From NCBI GenBank assembly GCA_905220665.1, contig CAJNAR010000148.1, positions 186,001 through 250,000 of the forward strand: a stretch of 64,000 nt of DNA, given 5' to 3'. This document shows, in pieces, positions 1 through 11,789 of the stretch (position 1 is its first letter; each line of letters begins with the position of its first letter). The notes beneath the pieces were generated by a model that ran no database searches, was not told the DNA's origin, and saw only the letters and a list, made by a program, of their open reading frames with translations. The translations under genes were made by a program, and so were the position numbers. This stretch comes from Albugo candida. Its lineage: Eukaryota > Oomycota > Peronosporomycetes > Albuginales > Albuginaceae.

Positions 1-269
1 ATTGCACAGCATACGACCTTTTACACGGGGTGTTTCAAATACTGCCGATCTTAGGAAAACATGCAGAGAGGTCAAACTTTGAGGCGTATCAGCACCATGA
101 AAAAAAAAATATGCACAATCTTCTTGCAACAAAATGTTCCGCACTTCAAAAGCTATCGTTTGGTGCAAGAAAAATTGACGAAGCTTTCCAATTCAGGTGT
201 CTGATAGACTTTGCACTTGGTCAAAAAATGTTGGCTCTAGGAGAGTTTTACCATACAATATGTCTTCCG

Positions 270-910
270 TGTGGCAATTTGGCGCTTCATGCAACTTTAG
301 GCTATACAACATCGGTACCTTCCAGCGACAACACGCACAAACAAACTTCCTCAGAAATCATCTTTGTTATAGTATGGCATCTGGATTATGACTACGCTAG
401 ACATTTTTGCAGCTAATGTCGATGTAGCGACGACGAGAGGCGAGGAAGCTTCGTAACCTTCTCAATCCAATATTATTTGGGTCGCACAACCATCACAATA
501 TCATTCTGGGTCGACGTAGGCGGACGATCGCATGTATATCACCTTCATAAATGATATCTTGCACCTTGTGGAATCGTTGATAGCGAGGTGTCATTTCGAG
601 TATTGTCTGTTCGATGGAGCTGTCTCCTCTACAATAAAGCGATTATCAAAAACGCATTTTGACAACGCTTTAATTATTGAAAAAGCCTTTACCTCTCTCT
701 GCTCACGACCTCCTCAAGTTTGACTGATGACCGCTCTAATTTCTAATATCAATCTTTACCGTACTTCTTTGCTCCTTCATTTATTGTGAAGCTTTCTCAG
801 CAACTCTAGCATACTGTGTAAGTCGTGACTAATGTTACGACATTGGCTCCTAGCAAGCGCACAGAAACATAAATACGTGCGCAGAAAAGATTATTGACTG
901 AAGTCTTTTC
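270..910 (-). repeat. Orphan upstream flank of a CCG-type effector gene
   Basis: This stretch aligns by eye, with gaps, to the regions upstream of the two CCG genes (about 14.72-15.34 kb and 21.52-22.11 kb). Matching landmarks in the same order are 'gcaactttaggcta', 'cgacaacacgc', 'atatcttgcacc' and 'ctagcaagcgcaca'. In the second CCG locus the start codon lies about 440 bp to the left of the 'cgacaacacgc' landmark, so the equivalent gene start would fall just off the left edge, on the minus strand. Bases 1-270 hold no gene I can support; a short part (about 104-230) loosely resembles 22356-22440. Confidence 0.6.
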
Positions 911-969
911 TTATTGCCCAAGTGAAATTTATGAATCGCACTTTATAAAACTAAAATATAGGAAGGTGC

Positions 970-1151
970 TGGGTCTGCAGCGGGTCCGGTTACGGGTCTG
1001 GGTACCGGGTAGCGGGTTTACGGAATACCAGGGAGTGGTAGCTAGATAGTCCAGACTAAGTATCCACTGGGTACCCACTAAGTAATACACTACACCGGGG
1101 CCGTGTTAACGAGAGCAGCGAGGCTGCCTTTAGAATCGCGGACTTACAACA
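970..1151 (+). repeat. 5' LTR of the chromovirus
   Basis: Begins TG and ends CA (ttacaaca). It matches 6330-6498 over most of its length, sharing 'ccggttacgggtctgggta', 'gtaatacactacac' and 'cgtgttaacgagag'. At about 180 bp it is very short for an LTR. The exact left boundary is uncertain by a few bases. Confidence 0.75.
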
Positions 1152-1175
1152 AAGAATTTTTAAGCCGAAAGTATT

Positions 1176-2601
1176 GTGCTTACAGATGACAAAGCCCTTT
1201 GCGAAGTGGATAGGAGGACGTCATACAAAATATTGTGCCCAAACCCAAACAAGACGAATTCTACCGGAAAGCTCATTGCAGAGTCAATCGTGCGGGATGG
1301 TGCGGAGGAACGGGCGCGACAAAGTGAAGAAAGAGCGCACAGAACACACGAATTTTTGGCTCAGCAGTATCATAACCAGCTGGCGTTGAATGAGCATCAG
1401 TATTCCATGAAGCAAGAATGGAGCAACAGAAAGAGTTTCTGGTCCATCAGTCCCAAGCGTTGAAGAATGTAGCAAAGGGAATAGGCGTACAGAAAAACAA
1501 GATATCCTATTTAGAGGAGCGATCGCGTGCGTCTAGTGAAGCACGTTGGAGAATCTTTGCCAATGAAGATGAGAGGTCAATGGAGAAGATAAGCGATAAT
1601 CGCACGGAGCGTGTGACGTTCGCCACAGGGGCAAAAATGCTTGTACCCCCGATGTATAGGGGAAGTTAGAAAAAAGAGAAGATGGAATTCATGGACCTGT
1701 ATATGGTGTACGGTCGCCGCATAGGGTGCTCAATGCGAGCACTCGAAGTTGAATAGAAGCCGGAGGAAGATATCACGGAACAAGATTGGTTGAACTACTT
1801 CCTCTCGCACGGATTTTCGAGACTGACGACTACGAAAAGCTGGATAGAGATGCAAAATATCTCAGCATGGACACAAACCTGCAAGATGCGGATTGAAGAG
1901 TAATGTGTTACTTGCCGACTATATGAGAATTTGGATATGCATGATTTGGATATGTTCACAATATATGAGCCGAAGATGGCAGTGGCTCATCTCACTAACG
2001 CGTTGCGTCCGACGACATGCCGAAAGATGATACAGAGAGCTGGAGAAAAGTCAAAATAAGACCATGAAAGGATCAACGGTGCTTCTTGTGAATTGGATCA
2101 AGATACCTTAGATTTGAATCGGTTTTACCGGAGGATAGCCTTTACAAGGTATTGGCAGATAAGCCGATGGAACGAAATATTGCGAAATCAAAATCGAGGT
2201 CAGCCAAAGTTTTGTAAAAAAGCGATGGCGAAAAAGCAGTAACGGGTACACGTGGTGCATGCTACAATTGTGGCTCAACGGATCACGGAGTGTTTCACTG
2301 CCCGAGTGTCACTGCAAAGGAGGCAAGAAAGGTATTCGACAAAAAACCCCCTCGAAATCCACTTACCGGAAATCGAAGGATTGGTGCAATGATCTTCGAG
2401 GAGCCAAAAGGGACTATATTGGGATGGGTTGCAGATGATCACGAAGTTGTGATCACTCCGGACAGCGGTGCCGACGAACCAGTAGTTACCCGATCGCTTA
2501 TAGCCCAGCTACGACAAAAGGGAATGAAGTTGACAATTCAAAATCTTGCGATACTAATTTCAGCTCAGAGTTTCGCCCAGCAAAAAACGAAAATACGTTA
2601 A
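1176..2601 (+). pseudogene. Gag and protease remnant of the chromovirus
   Basis: The first part (about 1176-1670) encodes a charged, Glu/Arg/Gln-rich coiled-coil-like gag segment in more than one frame. A clear CCHC zinc knuckle (C-x2-C-x4-H-x4-C) lies at 2260-2301, and an aspartic protease active-site motif DSGAD follows at about 2461-2475. Stops between 1670 and 2250 and after 2600 break the frame. In an intact element these would form the particle and process the polyprotein. Confidence 0.8.
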
Positions 2602-3038
2602 GTGGTGAAGCTAAACTTTGAATTCGCGATGGGCGTGGGATATTTGGTGCTGAGAAATGTGGCTTGCTGGATTGCGGAAAAATATTCGTCGACTGGACAG
2701 GGACAGGTCCTACTAGGAAAAGAGGTCCTCTATCGATTAGGCTACGATCCACGCTAAATGTTGCATGACACAAGGCTGCGTATGACCGATGTGGACTTTG
2801 ATCGCGGTGAAAGGGACGGTCACTTACAAAGTGAGATTGCCGATGCTTGCATTCAACATGAAGAAGGCGATCTTACGGAGGAGGAGCAAGTCCTCCTAAG
2901 AGCCGAAGAGCAAGCTGGTTTTCAGAAGTTTAAGAACAAGATCCTTCGGAAGTTCAGCTTGTACTGAAAACCAAAGTCGCGGAAGCAAAGGGGCATAGAT
3001 GTAGCGACGGGTTCGCCACTGAACTGCAAAGAATACTC

Positions 3039-4236
3039 GTGAAATATCGGGATTATTTTCGAGTGCGATTGGAAAACGACCCACCAGTCGAAATGCCACC
3101 TCTGAAAGTGCGTCTACAGAACGGTACAAAAACGGTACAATGCAAAGCTCGCAAATACCCACCAGCGCACCGAAAATTTATGCGTGAGTACCTGCAAGAA
3201 CTGGTGGATTCAGGGCTGTGTTACCGGATCCCCACAGCCGTTGGTCATCTTCCCCGCTCATCGTTAAGAATTCTGGTGTTGCCAAATTTCGACTGACTGT
3301 GGACGTGCGAGCGGTTAATGCCCAGACAGAGCGAGTACTGTGGTCCAAGCCTATGATTGAAGTGATTTTTGATCACCTTCAAGGCTCCAGAATATATTCT
3401 TATTGAACAATTGAAAGGATACTGGCGTCCTACTGGATGAAAGCTGTCAGGAGTTGTTCAGTTTCTTAACGGATGTGGGTGTGTACACTCCAACAAGAGT
3501 TCTCATGGGACGCAGACATTGTGGCCTACTGTCAAGCGACTATCCAAGAAATGTTTGCATTTGCTGTACAAGGGGCTACTGATATGGTTGGATGACCTAC
3601 TTGGATATGAAATTGATGAGCAGAAGTTGCTCATATGGAAAAGCGCTTATACTGTGCAAAACGAAACGTTTGACGTTGAACCCGAGCAAATGAAGCTTTT
3701 TCCAGAAGGAAGCAAAATGGTGCGGCCGCATTTTCAGTGTAAGGGGTATGAATCATGATCCAGAGCGTATCGCTGCACTGGTAAATCTCTCTTCTTCAGC
3801 AAATGGACACGAGTTGCAGCAGTTTCTGTGTGGTTTGGGATCGATGCGCTCGTCGATTCCCGGATACGACCGCTTAGTGTCAACGCTAACAGATGCAATG
3901 GAGCGAGCGTGCAAGGTAGCCAGAGGTCGTAAAAGCTCCCAAGTCAAGAGAGTTAATATGGATGAAATAGATTGGACCGAAAAAGAAGAACTTTGCCTCG
4001 AACTTGCAAAAAAGGCACTGTCGCAATTAGTGGAGTTATCTCACATGGACATCACAATGCAGCTACTCGTGTTCACGGATGCCTCGGATCGGCATTGGGG
4101 AGCAGTGATAAGGCAAGTTGATAAAGAAAACATAACAAAACGTTTGGACGATCATGACCATCAGCCTTTCATGTTTTCAAGTGGCACCTTCAGTGGCTCT
4201 CCCATCAAGTGGGCAGTCGGGGAAGAGGAAGCCTAA
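3039..4236 (+). pseudogene. Reverse transcriptase and RNase H remnant
   Basis: Reverse transcriptase pieces lie in several frames: a fingers/palm segment around 3230-3400 (SSPLIVKNSG, then FRLTVDVRAVNAQT) and the catalytic motif IWLDDLLGY at about 3580-3610, where the usual YxDD is read as LDD. A connection and RNase H segment follows in one frame at 3748-4236, with the RNase H motif VFTDASDRHWGAVI near 4070-4110. At least three frame breaks separate these parts. Confidence 0.85.
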
Positions 4237-4603
4237 GCGATTCTGGAAACTTGTCTCTCTGCTGATTACCTGATGCACTGCCCAAGTTGATTCAATTTGT
4301 ACACTAATCATTGAAATCTACGGTATATATTCAAGCCTCACAGTACTATCGCAAGTATACCGAAATAAACGACCGCAAAGTTATAGCGCTGGGCCATCCT
4401 TCTAATGGCATGTCAGTTGAAATTTACGATTTCGCAGGCGTGGAAGAAATATGGGTGGATCTTCTATCCCGATGGACTCGCCCGTGCAAACAGTATACGA
4501 AATTCAACAAGAGCCCCACCCACTGTCTCCAAGTTTGGAATTGACTTTTGTATGGTCGATCATCGACGAAATTGTGAAAGCCCAGTAATCAGCCAAGATC
4601 CAG

Positions 4604-6290
4604 TTGGATCAACAGCTTGATGGCGTGTACCGTACGAAATCCGGGAGAATCTGGATCCCAGACGAGGCGTCCGAGCTTCTTATTAGACTGTGCGGAGTGG
4701 CCCAATTTGGTACTGGTGGCCATCGTGGAGTCGATGTGACGACTAAAAGTGTGGCCGGGATTTACGATTGGACAACATCGAAGCAAGATGTTCAGATGTT
4801 TGTGTTAGAAGAGATGGTTTTCTGACTGTTTGTCAAGGGCTTGCGCGTCAACTGCAAGAAACATCACAGGTAGAGTCAGACCTCACCTGAAGGGATGTTT
4901 TGGTGACAACGTGACAGATGGGACGAAAGGAGACGGTCACTACGTGGTACAAGACGGACGTCATGCGAAACGTGACATGATTGAGTTTGTAATGCCGTTG
5001 CACATGCATGTTGTAGTGCTAAGATAGAAGGTTAATGCTAAATATATTTTAATTCCACTTCTACCTCTATTGCATCAAGTGCATATCAAATACTTCCAAC
5101 TGTTTCTATTTGCGCTGTAGTGCTACAGACGGAACAGTTCTGCAAGTTCTTGAAGAAGGGCTCCATTGTCCGAAGCCGAACGATTTATTACACTGAGACT
5201 ATTTGGATATTGGGAATTCGAATACGGGACAGCGCTATATTCTAGTGGTTAGACGATGTATCCAGGTATCTGTGGGTTAGAGCAGTAGCTGAGGCAGACG
5301 CCTTAACCTCGCGCGAGGTATTGCTAGATTGATTTGCATCATTTGGGATTTGTTACCGCTAGCTAAGCGATCAAGGATCATATTTCAGAAAAATGCGGTG
5401 ATCGAGGACCTCTGTCATTCTCTGGGAGCCTACCATCACTTCGCGGCTAAACGCTCCCCCTGGGCAAATAGGACTGTTAAAGTGATAAACAAAGAGCTCT
5501 TTCGTGTTTTTCGTGCTCTCGCGAGTGAATTGCGAATTCAATTGCGTGACTGGCCACGATTGGTTTTCTTGGTGCAATGTATGTTTTCAGCCAGTCCGTG
5601 TCGCCAGTTTTGGGGAGTGAAGCGCGGTGATGGTGATGACGGGGATGGCGCGCTGCAATCCAGCCAAGGCTATCACTTTGCCTAGCTGTTCATTCTCGAC
5701 AATGACGTTGAAACGCATTCAGGAGTTGCAAGTCCTGGATATCGAAAACCTTCATGCTAGCATGATTAACATGCACAAATTCACGCCTTTAACGTGCGCA
5801 CAGAGGTGGAACGCGAAGCGTACTCGACTGAATGGTCAGCGTGGAGTCAAAATGGCGCAATTTAGTATCGATGATTATGTTTTGTACAATGAAGTCTGGA
5901 GGACAAAGCGCGACAAACTGCTTACTCGCTGGAGCGGGCCAGCAACGGTGACGGGATCCAGCTCATACTAGATTTTATGGTGCGAGACTTTATCACTGGT
6001 TAGGACGCGAAGCCCACGCTAGTCGTCTCAAATTTTATGCGAACAAGGATTTGACTGTCGAAGGTGACCTGTTGGTCCATGTTGCTCACAATGATGAAGG
6101 CCACGTGGTGAAAGAGGTTCGCTCCTGTCGTCCTAATATGAAGTACCACAGCCATGATATGCTGGTAAAGTGGCGTGGCTTAGATGAAAGTGAGAATACA
6201 TGGGATACCGTATCTCAATTGAACGAGGATGTCCCTCCGGCGCTTCGGGTGTATGCATTGCGCCACCGTGAGGACCCTGTAATCAAAGAC
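4604..6290 (+). pseudogene. Integrase and chromodomain remnant
   Basis: An HHCC-like integrase N-terminus is visible near 4700-4870 (GGHRGVDVTT and downstream cysteines). The core's C-terminal part is at 5329-5685 (HHFAAKRSPWANRTVKVINK), and the region following it continues at 5700-5970 in another frame. A chromodomain follows at about 6143-6225 (DMLVKWRGLDESENTWDTV). Chromodomains on Gypsy integrases bias insertion towards particular chromatin. Stops and frame changes occur throughout, and 4990-5320 is too decayed to read. Confidence 0.82.
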
Positions 6291-6329
6291 ATAACCAGCG
6301 AGCTGAAGATTCTTTTGGGGGAAGTGAAG

Positions 6330-6498
6330 TGTCTAGAGCGGATCCGGTTACGGGTCTGGGTACTGGGTAGTGAGTTTACGGAATACCAAGGAGTGGTAAC
6401 TAGATATGCCAGAGTAAGACCCCAATAAGTAATACACTACACGGGGGCCGTGTTAACGAGAGCAACGAGGCTGCGTTTCAAAGCGCGGACTTACAACA
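6330..6498 (+). repeat. 3' LTR of the chromovirus
   Basis: Direct partner of 970-1151, starting tgtctag after the purine tract and ending ttacaaca. Its divergence from the 5' LTR (substitutions plus indels in ~170 bp) indicates an old insertion. Confidence 0.75.
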
Positions 6499-9400
6499 GT
6501 GGGTTAAACCGTTCCTTATGTGCTTTAGTCGTTTTTGAGGTGGTCTGAACTTAGATACTGTACTAAATTCGGAATGATGCATGATGACGCTCTCATTGCT
6601 TTCCATACACTAGTCATACCGACGAATACTGTCGCCGTATCACCAAGAATAGCACTAATTCTCTGATCCGCAAGATTTTGTTATCACCTTACCACTCAAT
6701 TAAGTCCATAGCGCATTTTGATAGGTCCAGTAATCTCACGGATAATTCCATACATCACTCGTCAAAAGTGGTCGAACAGACATTCAATGTAGATCTTAAG
6801 CTCCAGTGCCTTCCTGACCAGGTATTTTTGCGCTTTGTCACTCCATGCTCCGATTTTTTTGGAGCTTTTTACGTGGTGTTATCGTGCAATATTTCCCAGA
6901 GATCATAGTCAGCTGAGTATGTCGTATCAGATTTATATCCTATTTCCACAAGCTCCCTGCCAGTAGCTGAACACTGTATATATTACTTCATGCACTAAGC
7001 AGGTGACACGCTATGCATACAGCAATTACAGGTCACGATGAAGTTGATGAACCGATGGGACACTACTGTCTATCCGAGACCCACTTTGATTTCTCATAAA
7101 AAGACGCGGTATTCAACATTAAGACACGTCTACGTGCACTGCCCCTAATTTGATTACCAGGAATTCCTTCTCGGTACATGCATTAGTTGACATGGAGCTG
7201 TAAGAAATCGAATTCGTTGCCAGGAAATATATGAAAGAAGAACAAAAAAGCAAGGAGAAAAGTTAGCAAAAAAGTGATGGGATTCAAAAAGGATGTGCAC
7301 TTTCAGCGCAAAAGAAACACAGCTATCCAAATAGAAAGGCAATGGAGGTAGTGAGGTGCGAGAGATTTATTAACTTGAGTCCTAGCATTCCCCCATAAAT
7401 CGATGTCTGGACAAGTTGTTGCAAGCCGAAATCCACATTGCTCAATTTGTAGGTATCTACAGCTTTAAGAAAGACAAGGAGTACCATCCTCGTGGAAGAG
7501 ATCATGGAATTACGGATTGTTTTCATGAGTGATCTTAGTGCTCATATCGACTCGATGAGCCCATTTATACAAAAAACATGTAGAATTCACAACCCAGATC
7601 AGAAGACCTCGAACGATGTTTTGGAGTTTGACTGAAAAAAGGGATCTTATTCCAGCGCCTGTCATCTCGCTACACAAAAACGGTCACGATATGAATCTCG
7701 ATTGCAACACTTTCTGAAAAGATATTCCATTAAGACCAAGAAACATTTGTGCGAAGACGATCGACGCATTATCATTCGAATTCGCGCTGCTATATATATG
7801 TTGGTCAAACACTTTGAACCTTGTTGAAGTGTCTGTCTGATTCAGTTCGGCCTACATGTTTCGCGTTTGCAAACATGTTTCATCGACCGGGTTTTCTTTT
7901 GTCAAGCTACATAAAGACACAGTTGATGATCTACAGCACAGCGTAAAGTGAGATATGTGATCATCTTGCACCGTTTCTTTCGTGATGATCAAAGAACCGG
8001 TGAGTAAATTCTGACGTCAACATGAGCAGCATCAAAACCGGATCGATGATATCTCTGTTGCAACAAGAGGATATTCTGCGGAGGATTCAAACCTGCCACA
8101 GGATACGCAAAAAATGATTCGCTCAACTTTATTAAGCTGGGCCTTGGGTAGTTCTATTAAATCGGGACATGACGTATGCTCTAGTTTCCGAATGAGCCAT
8201 TTTTGGCTCAGAGAATTCCAACAAAAAGATGGGCATTTCTCAGACAAAAGAAGCGAATATTCAATGTAGAAAATCGCTGTCAGAAGAGGCATGGTAGATG
8301 GTTTTGACGAGCATACTTGCAAAAAAAGCAGTACATGCTCCTACTATGCATGGTCGACTACTAGTTGATAAGAAAATTATTCGATCACGTCCTGGCATGA
8401 TACTATGCACATGGACATAGACTATTTGATAGTGGGGTTCAATTTTTGTGCGACTTGTTCCTGGTCTAATGTAGAAAACTACTTGAAACATGTCCACGTG
8501 ATCAACGAAGCATTTCTATACCTTCTTCGACGGAATGAAGCCTTACGATGGACATATTTATCGTCTCGACCCATTACAAAGGGAAATGGTTCAACGGATA
8601 GCATTACTTCTTTGTCAAAAGGAGCATTTACAGTGCATTATCCTATTGTTAGGAGCATTGCGATCAGAAATCGGAATGATCTGTAGTGACATCAAGACAT
8701 GCTTCAACCAACGGAATGTTACTATGATCAAGTTCTACAATATGAACATTCTACTCTTGGTCAATATACGCAGAAGTGATGTCTTCTAGGCAAGGAAACA
8801 AGCCATACTGAACAGTTTAGTAATGTTCCTGGCCAAGTTTGTTACCTAATTCGGGAGGCATAGCCACGAGTGAAAGTACAGGTACCACAATGACAAAGCT
8901 CTCATTACATCGAATTTGGCCCACTACAATGAAGACACCTCGTAGTAAGTATTCTCGGAGAGCTCGAGCTAGTACAGAGCAACCGCGCTTGTTGGCGCTT
9001 GTAATAGCTTCTGCATTGCTTTCGTTGCATTCTTATCAAAGTAACGTTTCTGTGTTTAAAGAATTAAGGACATACACAGCCACATACGACAATATGACTT
9101 CCAAATTTGCGCACTGCTAAAACTATTGACAGGTATAAGTATCTGTTAATCCTGGGTACGGTTCGTGGACGCAACACTGGGAAAGAAAACAGAGACACGA
9201 TCTCTAAAGATTCGGAAAGTCAATGTTCTTTTGCTAACGTTGTGGAGGTGGAACACATACTTTCATCAATTCGAAGCAAATCTGCGTCAACCACATGACT
9301 TTCTTGGTTTCTAAACTCTTCCAATATGACTGAACAATCTTGACTGGAGTTGACTGGGCTTATTGCCTCTTCAATTATTATGCATGTATTTTTTGATTTT

Positions 9401-11789
9401 CGAAAGTCTTGGACGTTCCACAGAAGTGCTACTCATGTACAAAATAGGTTTATGACATAACCTAACTATTCGTCATGGATTTGTAAGTCGAAAAAGCTTA
9501 TGCCCAATCGAGCAATTACTGGTATGCTCGTACGCAATAGTGTCAAATAAAAGTAAATGTGATCCTGCGAGTGCCACAAGGAATGGAAATACAGACTATC
9601 GAAATGTAGAAAATCGTGAATTTTTTTATCAGCTAGAGATGACGTGGTATTGCGATTGCAGTACTCTGTGTGTTGAAGTAGAAACAAGCACGGTGTCTCC
9701 ATGTCAAGTGTTCTTGAAGAAGAGTAGTAGTGTCAAATTTGAGGTAAGTAACTTGATGATCCATTTCGTATGATGAGCAATTGACAAGTCATGTGGTGGT
9801 GCTGATGAATTTGTCAGTGAAAGTAAGCAGTCCACAGTCGAGAGAGAAAAAAATGTCATCCACTTGAGAATATTGAAGCGACCCACAACTTCCCTCAGAA
9901 TTTGTATCTCTAGCATGTATCGCTAAGACGGGAGAATTGACCACATTTAAACAATAAGTTTGTTTGAAGCACTACTTGTATGACTCCTATCAACCACAAG
10001 TTGGAGTCCTGATAAATTGACTCTCGATCTGACAAGAAGGAAACTTTATGCTACGACTTGGCGCGAAAAGCCTTCCGGGCTTTGCTCCACATATGATAGA
10101 CGAGAGCTGAAATACAAGCACTTAAGCGCTAGCAAGAAAAGACAAGGAGCAGGACAATTAAGCGTGGTGGAGGTATCTTATGTCATACTTGAAGCAGCTT
10201 AAAAGGGCGATCTGGGCAAAGGAAACCGTAATCAAGTGAAGAGAACTCAATTCGGGCACGTATGAAGCTGCTTGAGATGTGGTTATTGTGTATTAATCAT
10301 GCATAAAGTGTAGCTTTCCTCTTCGTAGAAATGGTGAGAAAGGAGGCGAAAGCATATGCTAGCAGAGATGATACGAAAAGGGTGAAGGTGAGATATGTGG
10401 CCTGGATGAGCATCCAAGGGCAACAATCTGTAATATTATCAAGTACTGAACCAGATATAATACGAGTGCCAAATATACCTCAGAAATTATCTGAAGCACG
10501 AATACTGAGCATGGTAGTGAACATCATGGTCAAATGACGAATGCTATATGCATGAACACAAGGCTGCCGCCTTTTAATTTTTTGGCAAGTATCATCTGTA
10601 AACTCGAGTTCTCTTCGAACATGGTTTTGTCACCCGATAGATACGACGGCATCACAAGGTCGTCAGAATAAAAAATCTAACGCTACATACGCGCCAAATT
10701 TTATATTTCTTTTTTTGTGTAGCCAGATCGCGAAATTAAAAGCCTGACGTGTATATGCTATGTTGAGAACCGACCAATCTTTTCATTGATATTTATGTGA
10801 AGATACAGCTTGCCGACTAGACCTATAGTATAAATCAAACCCGTCAGAGTACGATGCACTGCTTCTGATTAAAGTATGCACGCAAAACATTTATTACAAT
10901 TTCGACGAATATAGCCGAAAGTGTGAGATGATGGATGCGTGAGCAATAATATCATGGTAATGAAAAGTTTGCCGACTAAGCGAGCACCATTACTCAAACA
11001 GGTCAAAGTATGAGAATTGGTATGCGAATCAGACAAAACATTCGTAGCTGCTGTTCACGTATAGAAGAGCTAACTTAAGCCATTCATTTCTTTGATTTAT
11101 TAAACTATTTTATCATTAATTGAATGGTCAGTAGAGATTTTCTAGTCTACAATAAGACTTTATAAGATAGTTGTCACATCTGATTACCAAATTGCTCTTG
11201 CTCTTGCTAAAGCTGACTCTTATAATTCGATGCCGTGATCTAATTTTAACTGAGTAATTTCGTTCCTTTCTATACCAGGGACTGAACGAATGCATTGGCA
11301 CCAGCCAAACTTAGCACATGAATCAATTTGGACCCTTGGCTAGGGTTACTCTAGCAGCCCAAGAAGATAGAGTAATGTAAAATTTTGCGCTTAATGTTTC
11401 CTTCCCATTTCAAAATCTGAATTCGATACAGAGTCCCATGGTAATCCGCTTCTGTTCTTGCATTGAGCTGCAGAGGCCTATATGGATTCTTGAGTTCACT
11501 CTGTTTCCGTCCATGCGTCGTTATAAGTAGTCAAGCACAGCACAACTGTTCAATATCACGTAGTTTACTATTTGCGGCGCTGTATTGACAATCAAGATCA
11601 TCATGAGACAATGGAGCAGCGAAACAAGTCTAAAAATTGCTACGTAAATTTTCTGTTTTCTGAAGCATGAAATGTACTCGAGCATTTCAACGTCCGGGAA
11701 TTTTACATTTGAATCGCGGCTTGCTTTATCGACCACATACTACTCAGCTTTTCGTGAGCTATGTGAAGGGTAGAAGCTGCTTAGATGAG
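6499..11789. other. Gene-poor region, no supported gene
   Basis: Only short unrelated open frames occur here, none with recognisable domains, and the DNA is AT-rich. About 8957-9120 is similar to 36762-36925, so at least part is dispersed repeat material. The stretch probably consists of heavily decayed mobile elements, but I cannot name them. Confidence 0.5.

Larger units (their letters stand above)
970..6498 (+). mobile_element. Decayed Ty3/Gypsy chromovirus LTR retrotransposon
   Basis: A 5.5-kb element bounded by diverged direct repeats (970-1151 and 6330-6498). In order it shows gag with a CCHC zinc knuckle, an aspartic protease motif (DSGAD), reverse transcriptase with an LDD catalytic motif, RNase H, integrase and a C-terminal chromodomain. 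PR-RT-RH-IN-chromodomain is the order of Ty3/Gypsy chromoviruses. A purine-rich run (gggggaagtgaag) sits directly before the 3' LTR, where a polypurine tract belongs. Every domain is broken by stops or frameshifts, so the copy is dead. I could not identify a target-site duplication. Confidence 0.88.
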
